Translations under genes and position numbers: made by a program
The notes under the pieces: generated by a model
Seen by the model: only the letters and a program-made list of their open reading frames with translations
What the model was told of the DNA's origin: nothing
The model's database searches: none
NCBI GenBank assembly: GCA_039583875.1
Contig: CM077166.1
Location: 81,900,564 to 81,964,563, forward strand
Direction of reading: 5' to 3'
Length of the DNA: 64,000 bases
Source: Platanthera guangdongensis
Lineage: Eukaryota; Streptophyta; Magnoliopsida; Asparagales; Orchidaceae
In this document: positions 9,599-21,651 of the stretch, one piece after another
Numbering within the stretch: the stretch's first letter is position 1
Layout: each line of letters opens with the position of its first letter

Positions 9599-12411
9599 TG
9601 ATAAATTGTAAATATACCTATTTTTGTGTACATTAATTTAGTTGTTTTCATTTATTTTTGTCGTTTTTACATATTTTTGCTTAATAAAATGCTCCTATTT
9701 TTGTAAATATTATACTAACTTGTTCTATTTTATTTTGCAGGAAAAAATGAAAAATCTGCCAAAAATGAGCTGTCACGCCCGTGACATGTTGGTCACGCCC
9801 GTGACCAGGGCGTGACACGTCAAAAGCCGTGAAATCTGCGAATTTTGAAGACCAAAGCCTGTCACGCCCGTGTCACCCGAGTCACGCCCGTGACCCATGC
9901 CCGTGACCATCCAGATCGACGGAGTCGCGCTCAACGATCGTCGACCCAGCTGACACGCCCGGCGACACGCCCGTGTCACCCGACACGGGGCGTGACCCAA
10001 GCCCGTGTTCACTCAACTCGACACTTTCAGCTCGACGATCGTCGAGTGTCGACACCCGCCTGTCACGCCCAGAGTCACGCCCGTGACCTGGGGCGTGACC
10101 TTTCCAGCTAGCTCGACAAGACCTGCCCGAAGACTTTCGGCGCGCACCGCGCCCAGATCCACCTGCCTGTCACGCCCCCTATCACGCCCGTGACCAAGGG
10201 CGTGACCACTGCGAGACCGACACGTGTCCAGCCCGAAGTCAACTTTCCCGTCAAATCGCCGGCCGCCTTCCAAATAGTACTGTCACGCCCCCTGTCACGC
10301 CCGTGACCAAGGGCGTGACTCATGAAAATTTTTTCTATAAATTCAGAGGTTCTGCTCTGAAATTCTGTTCCCTTTTTGAACCATTTTGTATAAGGTGTTG
10401 TGCTGCTGGATTGCTTCCAAGGTCTATGTAAGGGATATTTCTCCCCCTCTACTTAGTTTATTTTCGTTCCTTTGTAACCGGTGTTTTTACTTAATAAAAA
10501 ATATTTCTTTTTCTCTTCTTATGGCTTTGGAATGGATTCATGCACCTCTTCCTTTATACAATCTTATTTATTTTTGTTTTAACTTAGTTTTTGTTCTCTT
10601 TGTAATGGGTGTGTGTGTGTATGAGTATAACTCTATAGTTTTATGTTCTTAGTTTTGTTAACTTAGAATTTTTATAGCTTTTTATTTCATTGTTATAAAC
10701 CCGTAAAAATGTTTTCAAAGTGATTTTAATTTTTTCTAACTTAGATTTTCATGTTTTGATTGTAAAACTTTTTCGTTCTTTTCGCTTTATTCTCACTTTT
10801 TTAGCACTTTTACGGAGTTATAGGAATGATAACATAATCGTTTTAATTTTTCTAGCATTTTCATTTTTGCATTTATTTTCCAAACCTTTTTCCTCTTTTA
10901 ATTTTTTCGTTCTCTTTTTATGCATTTCTACCGCATTTTAGCGGTAGAAATGTATTCGTTTTTATTTTTCGATCACTTTCATTTTTCGTTTATTTGCAAA
11001 ACTTTCTTCCTGTTTATTTTTTATTTCAGCTTTTTATGCATTTCTACCGCATTCTAGCAGTAGAAATGCAGTTGTTTTAATTTTTCGTTAACTTAGTTTT
11101 TTGCAATTTTTTATGTATGCACATTTATTTCCGCCTACTCGTTAAGAGGTAAATGGCGCCTGCTTATTTTACTTTCTGTAGAGTGCGTGAGTTTGTAATT
11201 TTCCTTTTTTCCGCCTACTCACTTGAGTTTAATGGCTGGATTTTATTTCAGTAGAGTGCGTGTGTTTTCATTTATGTCGAGAGAGCGTGTGTGTGAGTTG
11301 CATTTATTTAGTCATACTCGTTTGAGTAGGACACGCTTTCTTTCTCCCGCCCACGCATTTGCGCCGGGACTCGCAATTTACTGCTTTCTTCAGTCCTACT
11401 CGTTTGAGTAGGACTTGCAATTTTCAGCTTTCATTTACTGCTTTCATTTTATCGCTTTCATTTACTGCTTTCTTTATCGCTTTATTTTATGCTTTTCTCG
11501 CAAGCCGTCCCCATTCCGATGAGTGGCTAACCGTTCTTAGCCCTCGGCATCGAAGAGCATTGGGACAGATAAAATAGCTTAAAATAACTAAAGGTCTAAT
11601 TTTTCTAATTAATTAAAAGTACTTAAGGTTTGCCCGGGGTTAACGACGCGTAGGACCACATATCGATGTGTGGGCCCTATTTCCGTTTTCCATATGCTCG
11701 CCGAGAGGCCGTGCGTATGGACAGATCACCCCTTGGCAAAGAGAGTTCCGCACTAACCCTCGAGAGAGGAGGCGCGCCAACTCTACCGGATTGGGTTCCC
11801 CACCCAATAGCGGGGTTCTTAGCGTAATGCGGGCGTTAAGAGGAATCCTTCGTCGGACGAGAGCCCGGTCGAATAGTCTTAGCGTTCAGGTGAGCGATAG
11901 CCCTATAGCTAGGTGAGCTCATTTTAGTGGAACCTCCACGGCCAAGTCTCCGCCTTAATTAATTAGAAATTTAGGAGCTCTTTTTATTTAAAGTCTATTT
12001 TAGTTCAATTGTTTTTTCGGTGCCATCGAGCTAAGCTCTTCATCGGCACCACCTTCATGCTTTCATTTTTCTTTCTGTCATTTTTTGCTTTTTATTATAT
12101 ATATAAATATCCCGACAAGATAATTATCGGTAAAATAATAGTCCCCTCCAGGGAAGAGTAGAAATAATCGAACCGGACCCGAGAACAATACGACCTCGAT
12201 ATTCCACCCGGAATATCCTGTACTACTCACGATAGGTGCACTTGCCTCCTTTCGTTAAAACTCGATCTCTAAACCCTTTTTATATCCAAAATAAATAAAT
12301 AAATACGCGCGCCCCGTCTTCTTAAATAAATTCACTTCCGCCTTTTTCTCAAATAAAACCGCCGGGTCGCCGCGTGACCGTAAATAATTTCCGAGTGTTT
12401 AACCTGCATCA
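9599..12411 (+). repeat. LARD 3' LTR
   Basis: 2813 bp, aligned to the 5' LTR without gaps at offset 5185. I count about ten substitutions (for example in the segments near 10185, 10465, 10750, 10861, 11056, 11121, 11314, 11489, 11695 and 11883), mostly transitions. The TSD follows at 12412-12416. Confidence 0.95.
9768..10322. repeat. Palindrome array in LARD 3' LTR
   Basis: Second copy of the 4583-5137 array, differing by one base (a G to A change in one CpG-containing segment near 10180). Confidence 0.88.
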
Positions 12412-13959
12412 ATTGGGGTTGTTAGAACTATAGGTTGGCTGGATGAAGCACCCAAGCCCAGTGTACTATTGAGTCTAGAGTTCACTGTGCTTGTGATGTC
12501 CATTATCTTGATAGTTCTCCCATTGAGGGATTCTTCAAGCTTTTTAGCCTCTGATAGCTCATTTTTTTAGTGAAGCTATCTGCTCCCTACAGCACTCCAA
12601 CTCCTCAGAGAGTTTGAGGTTTTCTGATTTTAGGGAACTGTGTTCAGACAATTGATTTCTGAGAGGGATAATTTCCTTCTCAGATTTTAATAAGTCTAAG
12701 CATAGTGCTTTAAATTCATACTTAAAGTCCTCAGAATTGAAATCAAAAGAACTAATTACCTGATCTTCTTCAGGTTGCGTTTCTGAGTCTGACTCTGTGT
12801 CTTCTGCATCAGAATTGTGTTGAGAGGCATTGATTGCCATCATGCAGAACTCCTTCTCTTCATCATTATCTTCATCATCACTTGAGCTGGATGAAGCTTC
12901 TGACTTCTCTTCAGTCTCACTCCAAGATTCAGCAACAAACCCCTTTCTTGTGTGTTTGTTCTTGCTGGAGGAGGGTTTGCCATTTCCATTCTTCTTGAAG
13001 TCCTTATCTTTTCTTCTTTCTCTCTTATCCTTTCTGTCCTTATTTTTGTTCTCTAGACAGTCAGGTACAATGTGCCCTGCTTTCCTGCAACCAAAGCAAA
13101 CAATTTCTTTATTATTTGATCTATCATACCTTAGCTTGTCATGCTCTTTGTATGATCTCTTCCTGAAGTCCTTCCTGGACATCTTGTAAAATCTTTTAGC
13201 CAGTAGACTAAGCAACTCATCATTGCATGTGACCTTGTCTTCAGGCTGATCTTCAGTGGCTTTGAAAGCTATTGTCTTTTCCTTTCTTATGGCTGGTGAG
13301 GCAGCCTTCTACTCTTCTTCTCTGTTCTTAATGAGCAGCTCATAAGACTTGAGCTTGCCCAAGAGAGCTTCTATTGTAATCTCATTCAGACTTCTGGCAT
13401 CCTTGATTGGCCAGATCTTTGAGTCCCAAGTGCTTGGGAAGCACATTAGGATTTTGTCATTTAGTTCAATCAGTGAGATCTTTTTATCCAAAGTCTTGAG
13501 TTCATTGACTATCAGACTGAGTCTATTGTACATTTCAGCTACTGACTCAGCTTCTCCTTTCTTGAAATTCTCATATTGGGATATGAGGTGGGATCTCCTG
13601 TTCTTTCTTTCATCAGCTGATAATGAGACTATTTCAGACAGCTTATCCCAGATTTCCTTTGCTGAGTTGTATTCAGCCACCTTTTGGAATATGTCATCAG
13701 ACATGGTCTGGGCTAAGATATTCATAGCCTTTACATCTACTACCTTCCACTTCTTGATATCAACATCTGTTCCTGATGGAGGTGGAACAGCATTTTTGCA
13801 TGTGTTCTCTGGAGGTCTTGGACAAACTGTCAAAACAGAATTAAAAATGTCCTCATCAATAGAATTCATGTATAGTCTAATCGTTGCTTTCCAAAGTCCA
13901 AACTTGGACAGATTGCACACTGGAGGTCTGATGCTAGCATAATCTTTGTTTTGGGCCAT
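12412..13959 (-). pseudogene. gag: Copia-A gag (N-terminal and central part)
   Basis: Starts with MAQNKDYASIRPPVCN at 13959. An N-terminal UBN2-type gag domain (about residues 20-210) is followed by a stop at 13309-13311, then a Lys/Arg-rich segment, an intact CCHC zinc knuckle CFGCRKAGHIVPDC (near 13060-13110), an acidic Ser/Asp/Glu stretch and a coiled-coil-like region. An A7 run (T7 at 12562-12568) carries a one-base shift: the next frame continues open through SEAKKLEESLNGRT to the LARD insertion. Packaging and capsid function is inferred from family. Only one nonsense codon and one frameshift are seen, so it is among the less damaged gag copies. Confidence 0.88.
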
Positions 13960-14124
13960 GTCTTGTGAAGAACTAATTCTAATAACAAAATCTACAACAA
14001 GCAGATCTAACTAGGAATCTTTGGGTTCAGGTGTTAGCCTGTGCAACCACTAAGATGTGATATTTTTAACCAACCTCGCAGATGTGATATTTTTAACCAA
14101 CCTGGAAGATGTGGTTTTTTAACC

Positions 14125-14142
14125 AACCTCCCTATGATACCA
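14125..14142 (-). other. Primer-binding site of Copia-A
   Basis: On the minus strand TGGTATCATAGGGAGGTT, resembling the initiator-Met tRNA PBS (TGGTATCAGAGC...), two bases after the LTR end. About 165 bp of untranslated leader (13960-14124) with short GATGTG/AACCAACCT repeats separates it from gag. Confidence 0.8.
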
Positions 14143-14144
14143 AT

Positions 14145-15747
14145 TGAAAGTGTGAGTTAGATCTGATATACTCTAGAGGGGGTGGGGGGTGAATAGAGTA
14201 TGATGCTTAAAAAATTTTACAACAGTTATTGTATTCTAAATGTGAACAGGGAAGCAAATAGTAAATCTAATCACAGAAACTATCTAATCACAGAGCAACC
14301 TAATCACAAAATAATCAAGCCAGAAACAAAAATAAAGACAAACAACCAGAAGACACAAGGAGCTATAGTGGTTCCCCTAAACTTGGGTACATCCACTCTT
14401 CTACCACCCTAGGTAGGAATCCACTACAGGATGAGTTAATCAGGTGTCCTGGGCACCAATGAGCTTTTGATAAGGTGCTCAAAAACAAAACCAGATTTTT
14501 TGATCAGGTGTCTTGCCACCAATGAGCTTTTGATAAGGTTCTCAAAAACCAAACACAAACTTTTGAAGGGAGTTTGAAAAACCCTGTACAGCAGAGTGAG
14601 AGAGAGAGAGAGAGGGAAAGAGATGATCTTCTCTATCAACAGTCAAAGAGAAGATTTGTGGATGTTGTCAAAGCTCCCCCTGAGTTCTTGAGATGTTCAG
14701 GAAATGAAGCTTTGTTGTAGGGTGATATGCCTTCAGAAAATTGATCTCCAGCAATTGATGATTTCAGAAACAGCTGAAATGTGTGGTGTCTAGAGTCTTG
14801 AATAATGATAGCCTTGAACACTTGAATCAAAAGAGATCTGAGGATTTCAGATTTATTGATCTCCTTTTGGTGATGGTGTTCTTGTGTGAATTCTTTGAGA
14901 CAGAGAATGTCTACAACTCTCTTTCTTTTTCTCTAGAGTGATTGTTGCTGAGAAAGATGTTGTTCCAGAGAAGAGTTGTTGCAGAGAATATTTTGTTCTT
15001 CTTCTTCTTGTGCACTCTCTTCTTGTCAGGAATTCAAAAATCTTATCTTTTATTTCTTTGTTCTGAATAGAAATGATCCTCTGTCCAGAATAGCCGTTAG
15101 CCTGTCATTAATTACATCCTTAATTGTAATTATCTTATGGGGGAAAGTCCAATGAAACATTCCTTGATTATCCCTTGAAACTTGCTCCAGAATAAATGAA
15201 AACGGCTACAAGATCTTCTGAATTAATTGCTGAGAATAACTCTTTAACTGTCTGAATTTGAATCTTGAAAGTCATTTAACTCTTCAGAAAAACGTCGAAC
15301 TGAGCTCCACTATCGTCAAACTGAGCTCAGTGATTTGGACTTAGACAACAACAGAGATCGTCGATCTGAGATCAACTATCATCGAACTGAGCTCAGAGAT
15401 AGAGAATCAATACTGAAGTCAAGATCGTCGAACTGAGCTCGAAGATCGTCGAATGGAGCTCGACGATTTGTTGAAGTTGAGCTCAGCGATCGTCGAATGG
15501 AGTTCGACAATCCGTCGAAGTGAGCTCAACGATCATCGATTGGAGTTCGACGATTCGTCGTACTGAGCTCGACGAAAAGACTTAGTGTCCAGACTGAAAA
15601 ATCTTGGTCTTGAGGGCAGCTTCCAAACCTAACTACTAACCCTTAGACTCAATTCTAATTGACCTTTAGATCTATACAATGAGGTCAAAACAGGTTTCCT
15701 AAAGACATAGTGATCCTGACCCAAATTAGTAATAGGGTGTTCCAACA
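14145..15747 (-). repeat. Copia-A 5' LTR
   Basis: On the minus strand it begins TGTTGGAACACC and ends CACTTTCA, 1603 bp. It includes the palindrome array near its start, a GA microsatellite (14598-14616) and a G-rich stretch near its end. The right flank starts with CCATC, presumably one TSD copy; its partner is off window. Confidence 0.88.
15290..15585. repeat. Palindrome array in Copia-A LTR
   Basis: Eight or more units of the form GATCGTCGA-(AYKGAGC)-TCGACGATC, giving 9 bp arms around 6-8 nt loops. It occupies nt 160-460 of the LTR in element orientation. Confidence 0.88.
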
Positions 15748-18585
15748 CCATCTTCCTGGGAATACAGCAACTACTTGAAGACCAGCAATTGAAAACTCTG
15801 CTGCTGGACTAGAATCAAGATATCTGCCATAAAAATCAGGGAATGGGTGTACACCTCTGCCACAACAGATGACAATACCTTGACCGGTACTATAGCGGGT
15901 AATACTGTTTCCCTCACTCCTGCCGTTCTCACTGAATGTTTTGCCTTGAACAATGGTGAAGAGGATTTAGAAATGAATACTGAAGAGTATGATGAGATGC
16001 TAAATCTAATGGGCTATTCTGGACAAACCCCTAATAAATTGTTGAAATTCATCTTTTTGTTGAATTCAAATTCCTAGCAAATATAGTGGGCAAAGTCTTA
16101 CTGGGCAAGCACACTGCACACGACTATATAACCATGCACCAATTTCTGGTTATGTGTGCAGTGGTGAACAAGAAAAGGGTGAACTGGGCACAGATCATGT
16201 TTGATCTTATTAAGAAAAAGAATACTAAAAAAGAAGTAAGTTTTGGAAGGATCCTAGGGATCATCTTGAAAGAAAAAGCTGCTGAATCCCTGGTCTCCCT
16301 GACCATATTCATTAATACCAGCAAAAAGCTCACTTGTGTCCTATTTGGCAGGTGGGAGAGGACCATCACAAAGCCATCTAAGGCTTCCTCCTCTGCCACC
16401 AGAGCTTCTGAAAGTACAAGGGCTAATCCAGCCACTCCCCTCCCTTCTAAGAGATACCCCCTACACCTCCATCATCTTCCGCCATTCCTCCTCTCCAACA
16501 ATAACCACAATAACAATCACAACAACAACCTCAACAATCTGCTCATCTTCCTACTCTAGCTACATCTCCTGCAACCTCTCCACCAATAGATCTTACTGAC
16601 ATCCCCTCTTCCCCTCCTCAGGAATCTCAACAACCTTCTCTATCTCAATCACCACAACCAACCCCACCTCAGTCCCCCCATGATACACACATTTCATCAC
16701 CAACTTCATCTCCTTTACCACACCATCTGGACAACATCCCATTCTTTACTCTACCTACTTCCCCTCCTCATACTTCCTCTCTTCCAGATATCCACATGCA
16801 AGATGCTATCCCTCCTACTCCACCATCAACTTCCATTCCACCATCTGCACATCTACCCTTGGAACCCTCCACCATTTCATCTATTCTTGCACTGCTTACT
16901 CCTCTCCTCAAGAATCTTATAGTGAGGCCATTACACCTCGTGCTACTTCTATATCCTCCCTTGCTGCTCAAATAACTGCCCTCTCTACTGCCCCGTCTTT
17001 AGTAAGGGGACTGGCTCCAGTTTGCACTAAATCCAGGCAGGGGGAGATACTTGATGAAGAAGTAGTAGCAGCAGTAGTATCCCCAGCAGCAGTAACAACA
17101 GCAACAGCAGTACCAGCAGCAGCAACAGAAGAATTAGCAACAGCAGCATTGACAGCAGCAGATTCTAATTTAGATTTATCTGATTTTATTGATTTCATTA
17201 ATACTAAAATGGATGTGGATGAGATTGTCACAGAAAAAATCAGTACTGTTGGTGATTATATCATTAATCCTACAGTTGATTTGTTAAGTCTGTTAAGAAT
17301 TTTTGTTACAGCTTATTTGAGCCTTCCTCCAGAAGATAGTACTAAGCCATCTTTGGCTATTATCTCATACACCAAACCAATAAGCCCCAGAGTTGCCAAG
17401 CAACTCAAAGATATTTTTGCTACTCCAGAGTCTCCAGCAATCTCATCTCCACCTAAGGCTGACTCAGTAATCATTTCATCCCCTCCAGAAACCATTTCTG
17501 CTCCAATTTTTATAATGGATGATTCCCCCATGCCTGATCTGGATGAACTGATCATGGTTGATATACAAGGGCAAAATAAGTCAGTTGTTGAAAGTACTGA
17601 AGTATACAGCTCTCCAGCTCCTGCTCCAGCCCCAGTCCCAGATCTTCCTCTAGCTACTACTCAGGCTGAAAAGCCAATTGACAAATCAAAACTAAAGGCC
17701 ATTGATGTCTTATATGATGCTCCTCCAGATTCTGATGATGATGATGATGAAGATGAGGACTCAGATGAAGAACCTAAGAAAAAGAAAGCTTCTAAGAAGA
17801 GGAAAGCTCCTCCACCTCCTATTCCAAAGCCCAACCCAGCAAATGATACACCATATTACATACTCCAGAAGATCACTCCTTACATGGGCATGCTAGCTTG
17901 GATGTGGATGTCCAAAAATGAACAGAAAGAAAGGAAAAGAAGTAGAAGATATTCTCCACCTCCACAAAGATTCAGGAAGGATCCTCCTCCACCTCCTCCT
18001 CCAGCTTCTGGTGCTTCAGACACAATATCTCAAAGGTCTACCCACTTTCAAATATACCAAAGACATCAGAGTAGAACTTCATCTTTAGGAAACAGCCAGC
18101 AGAGACATTATTCATCTAACAAGCAGCACCAACAACAACAACATCAACAACAAAAATAACAACAACTCCGTGAACATCAAAAAGCTGAAAGCTCTAACAG
18201 ACCTGCTTCCCCTGTACCATTTGAAGATCCTGAAATAGCTACAACAGCAATGATGGCCAGGTTTTAGGAATTGGTTGGCCTTTCCATGATCAACAAAGCT
18301 AGAGCTAAAGGGAAGGATACATCTGAATACACAACAATGTCAAAGTACAGAAATGAAGAGTTGAACAGGTTTACTAAAGCTAATAAAGTTTTCCATTTTG
18401 ATGACTATATGAAACTACATCCAGAAGCAGTAGTGCCAAGGGATACATCTCTAAAAATCATAGGGGCTGCTGACATGACTATGACAAAGGTGCAAGCTAC
18501 TGATCCCAACAGGGAAATTATATTCACTCTGTCTGGAGAGAAAGGGAAATATGAGAAGCAAAAGGAGAAAAAGCAAAAGAAATGA
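15748..18585 (+). pseudogene. Third ORF (env-like) of Copia-B, frameshifted
   Basis: About 900 codons with several frameshifts and stops. N-terminal part homologous to Copia-A 1-285, with a one-base frameshift near 15792-15800. Another shift near 16050 precedes a conserved block (HDYITMHQFLVMCAVVNKKR, about 16115-16175) that I read as a plant-transposon-protein-like domain of sirevirus/Athila third ORFs. Then come a Pro/Ser/Thr-rich and Ala/Val-rich region (16440-17150), a long open stretch to 18159 with a poly-Asp/Glu run (17728-17770) directly before a KKKKASKKRK basic cluster, a poly-Pro stretch and a Gln-rich tail. Stops at 18157-18159 (CAA to TAA type) and 18266-18268 precede a lysine-rich end. 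No signal peptide or convincing membrane segment is visible. Confidence 0.65.
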
Positions 18586-18761
18586 TATTAGAACAATCTT
18601 TAATATTTCTAAGTTAGTTTGAAAACTGCTTTTTATATTTCCTTATACAAAGCTTATTGTATATATATCTGCTGCATATACCAATTTTTCCTGCCAGATA
18701 TATGTTTTCTTGCTTTGTAAATTTTTGTTTCACTATGAGTCTGTAATTAGTGACCTTACCC

Positions 18762-18775
18762 AAATAGGGGGAGAT
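18762..18775 (+). other. Polypurine tract of Copia-B
   Basis: AAATAGGGGGAGAT immediately before the 3' LTR. About 175 bp of AT-rich untranslated sequence separates it from the end of the third ORF. Confidence 0.85.
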
Positions 18776-18957
18776 TGTTGGATCCCTAGTTTGATTTGGG
18801 CTAGGTTCACTAAGTTAGGATCATCTGACCCAACATGTATAGCCAGGGTCATGGTTATGTCTTAGAGTATAGGACAAGTCCTTAGAGTTAACACTATATG
18901 GACCAGCCATCAAGAGACTGCATAAAGACTCAAGACTTAGAGAAATCTCAGAGACTC

Positions 18958-19635
18958 AGAAAATGAGTTCGAAGTTCGTCTAACTCAGGTCGATGAAAGT
19001 CGTGCTCAGCTCGAAGATCTCAGAGAAAATTCTTTGAGCTGAGCTCGACGAACTTGGGACTCAGATCGACGATTTATGGACACTACTTCAACATTTCAAG
19101 TCCAGAATTTCTCTGAACTCCAATCGACGAACTTGGTTTTCAGGTCGATGATCTACGAGTATTCTACATCAACATCTTATTCCAGAAACAAGTAAATATT
19201 CTAAGTACAGGATCATACTCCAGTTGACGAATTCAACTTCTCAGATCGACGAACTTAGACCACATTCCCGGCAAGACTTATCTAGCAGTTAGAAGTTCTC
19301 AGGTCGACGAATCTAGTTCTCGGGTCGACGAATCTAGTTCTCAGGTCGACGATTTCTGGCAACTCCACTTCAACACTTCATTCCAGAGACATCTAGAATA
19401 TTCTAAGTCCAGAAGCACTTTGCTGAACTCAAGTCGACAAACTTAGACTATCAGCTCGATGAACTTCATGCACAGAATTGACAAGGTTCTGGAGAAAGCA
19501 GTTGTCTGTTCTGCAGTCGACTATCTTGGATCTCAGCTCAAGGAACAACTATTATCAGATCGACGAACTAAATTTCTCAGCTCGCCGAACTGTAGACTCA
19601 GCTTGACGAATTTTGTTCTCTGTTCGACGATTGCA
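18958..19635. repeat. Palindrome-like array in Copia-B LTR
   Basis: Some fifteen half-units alternating CTCAGRTCGACGAA and AGCTCGACGAACT forms, with TCGA cores. Less regular than in Copia-A. Occupies nt 180-860 of the LTR. Confidence 0.8.
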
Positions 19636-20662
19636 CACTTTGTTTTTTTCATCCATCTGTCCTTATTCTATGACAAGAATTCCTGAGTAATCAATGTTAA
19701 AATATTCTTTGAATATTACTGTTAGAAGCAAGCGTTGATTACGGTCTTCATCAGGATTATTGGTTGCCGTTTTTCAATGGGATAGTTGGGGAAATCATTC
19801 AATGCAAAATATTCTCCAGGCCGTCAGCAATGAATGCAGAAGAATTTCAAATTTCAAAAGGAAGATAATATGGAAAATTCAAAAATAGATTTTCCATCTC
19901 CTACTTGGACAGGCAGACAGTCAGTTTGTTAATCAAGGATCAAAAAATCTTCTACTGCTCTCTCTCTCGACAGCACTCTGAGACAAAAAGAAATAGAAAG
20001 CTGATATAGAAAAAGAAGCCCTAACCAGAGAAAGAACATCAAGCTGAAGAAGAAGAAGAACAACCAATCCAAATCAAGAGACTTCTTCTGTCTTCTACCA
20101 GGACTCTTCAAAGGACAACAAATTTTCTATCAGTCAAGATGTTCCTGGAGTTCACCAGGTTAAAGCAAACGTTTGAAGGCCTATCACCCTGAAGCAAACT
20201 CCATTTTTCCTGAACCATTTAATATCTCAGGGGGAGCTTTTGCTAACATCAAATCCACAAAAGTCCTCTTAGTTGTTTTGAGAAAGAGAAGACATAATCA
20301 ACCTCTCATCCCCCCACTGTATAAAGGGTTCTTAACTCCCTTCAAAAGTTATTCCTGGTTTCAAGTCACCTGACCAAAAGACTTGAGCTTTGCTTTTTGA
20401 GCACCAAATAAAAGCTCATTGGTGTCAGGCACCTGATCAAAAATTTGAGTGGATTCCTACCAGGGTGGTAGAAGAGTTGATGTACCTAGTTTGGGGAACC
20501 ACTATAAATTTCTTGTGTTTTCTGGTTGCTCTTTTCTTTTGTTTTTTGTTGTGGCTGTGATAGTTAGGATTGCTGTGTTTGTGCTTTAATTTAATTCCTG
20601 CAGCACTAGGACTAGATTTAAGTAGTTATAAAATTTTATAAAAACCCTAAATACTCTATTCA

Positions 20663-20682
20663 CCCCCCCCCCCCCCCCCCCC
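20663..20682 (+). repeat. Poly-C run (20 nt) in Copia-B LTR
   Basis: Uninterrupted C20. Related LTRs have short C-rich strings at this site (Copia-D CACCCCCCTCCCTC), so this is a homopolymer expansion or a collapsed or expanded assembly. Confidence 0.85.
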
Positions 20683-20723
20683 GCCACCCTTTTGAGTATT
20701 CCAAATCTAACCCCTCACTTTCA

Positions 20724-21651
20724 CATTTTGCTGTGGAGTTTTAGGTGAGGAGAACTCTTGATGAATCCCTAGTTCTTCACAAAATGTTGTCATGCATTCA
20801 GACAAAAATTCAGTCCCATGGTCACTTCTGATTTTGACCACTGAATTGTTAAGTTCATTCTGAATTTGCCTAACAAAATTGTGGAAGACAGTATGGGTTT
20901 CAGATTTTTGCCTCAGGAAGAAAACCCATGTAAATCTAGAATAGTTATCCACAACCACAAATATGTAGACTTTCCTACCTAGACTATGAACTAGCATATG
21001 ACCAAATAGACCCATATGCAGGAGGTACAAACACCTCACTGAGTCTTTGGAATCAAGACTGTGGAAGGAGGTCTTAGTCTGTTTGCCTTTTTGACAAGCT
21101 GAACACACACCCTCCTGGATGCACTTGACCTGAGGACCATTCCTCACTAACTCCATACTATAGAGTTGGCCTATTGACTTGTAGTTCAGGTGAGCCAGCC
21201 TCTTATGTCATTTGACATAATGAGAAGCTTTCTCATCTACAACTAAACAAATAGGAGAGTTCTTATTCTCACAATCAAAGTTGAGACAATAAACATTTTC
21301 TTTTCTATAACCTGACAAGATGACCTCTTGATCACTTATCCTTCTAATCTTATAGCCATTCCTAACAAAAGAGGTGTCATAATCAAGATTACTCAGTTGG
21401 CTTATGCTTATTAAGTTATGTTTCAGACCTTTCACATAAGCCACTTGGGTGATAGTGATAGAACTATTGGAAAAGTTACCAAACCGTTTGATGACCCCCT
21501 TTTCAGATCCACCAAAGATCACTTTGGGTCCATTCTCTATGGGAGAGTAGTCCTTTAGCATCCTTCTTGTTCCAGTCATGTGTCTGGAACATCCACTATC
21601 CAAGTACCATATTGGGGTATGACCACTTGGACTCACCTGCATCAAATAAAA
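20724..21651 (-). pseudogene. pol: Copia-C protease and N-terminal integrase
   Basis: Protease with WYLDSGCSRHMTG near 21605-21567, then GAG-pre-integrase. A TGA at 21208-21210 replaces an expected Trp (H-Y-V-x-W-H-K-R context). The next stretch reads through the HHCC/GAG-pre region and the integrase core with RSDHGTEF (near 20820) and ends at TPQQN, where the Copia-B LTR is inserted. RT and RNase H are off window. Confidence 0.88.

Larger units (their letters stand above)
4414..12411 (+). mobile_element. LARD-like non-autonomous LTR retrotransposon (Tat/Athila-type), complete
   Basis: A complete 7998 bp element: two 2813 bp LTRs that start TGATAAATTG and end CTGCATCA, a tRNA-Asp PBS, a polypurine tract next to the 3' LTR, and a perfect 5 bp TSD (ATTGG at 4409-4413 and 12412-12416). 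The 2372 bp internal part has no gag or pol homology. PBS type and the TTAAGTATGGGGGT purine tract are those of Tat/Athila gypsy elements, so I read it as a coding-deleted derivative moved by a partner elsewhere. About ten LTR-LTR differences, mostly G/A or C/T, indicate recent insertion. Confidence 0.93.
1..15747 (-). mobile_element. Copia-A, sirevirus-type Ty1/copia retrotransposon (3' end off window, interrupted)
   Basis: Minus-strand element. From its 5' end (high coordinate) it reads: 5' LTR (14145-15747), iMet-type PBS, gag, protease, integrase, RT, RNase H, spacer, third ORF. The 3' LTR lies left of position 1. The order protease-integrase-RT-RNase H and the D-S-G-C-S protease motif are copia hallmarks; an ORF downstream of pol points to the sirevirus branch. 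The LARD at 4414-12411 interrupts gag. The element is inserted in the third ORF of Copia-B, whose sequence resumes at 15748. Confidence 0.9.
15748..20723 (+). mobile_element. Copia-B, sirevirus-type element (3' half visible)
   Basis: Plus strand. Visible are the third ORF, PPT and 3' LTR; gag and pol lie left of Copia-A and off the window. Its third ORF is homologous to that of Copia-A. The 3' LTR ends CACTTTCA like the Copia-A LTR. Inserted in the integrase of Copia-C, which resumes at 20724. Confidence 0.85.
18776..20723 (+). repeat. Copia-B 3' LTR
   Basis: 1948 bp, begins TGTTGGATCC and ends CCTCACTTTCA. Contains the palindrome array (18958-19635) and a 20-nt poly-C run near its end. The Copia-C sequence follows directly at 20724. 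Confidence 0.88.

Noticed and set aside
13349..13942. 197-codon plus-strand ORF
   Set aside because: Antisense shadow of the Copia-A gag, with no domain of its own.
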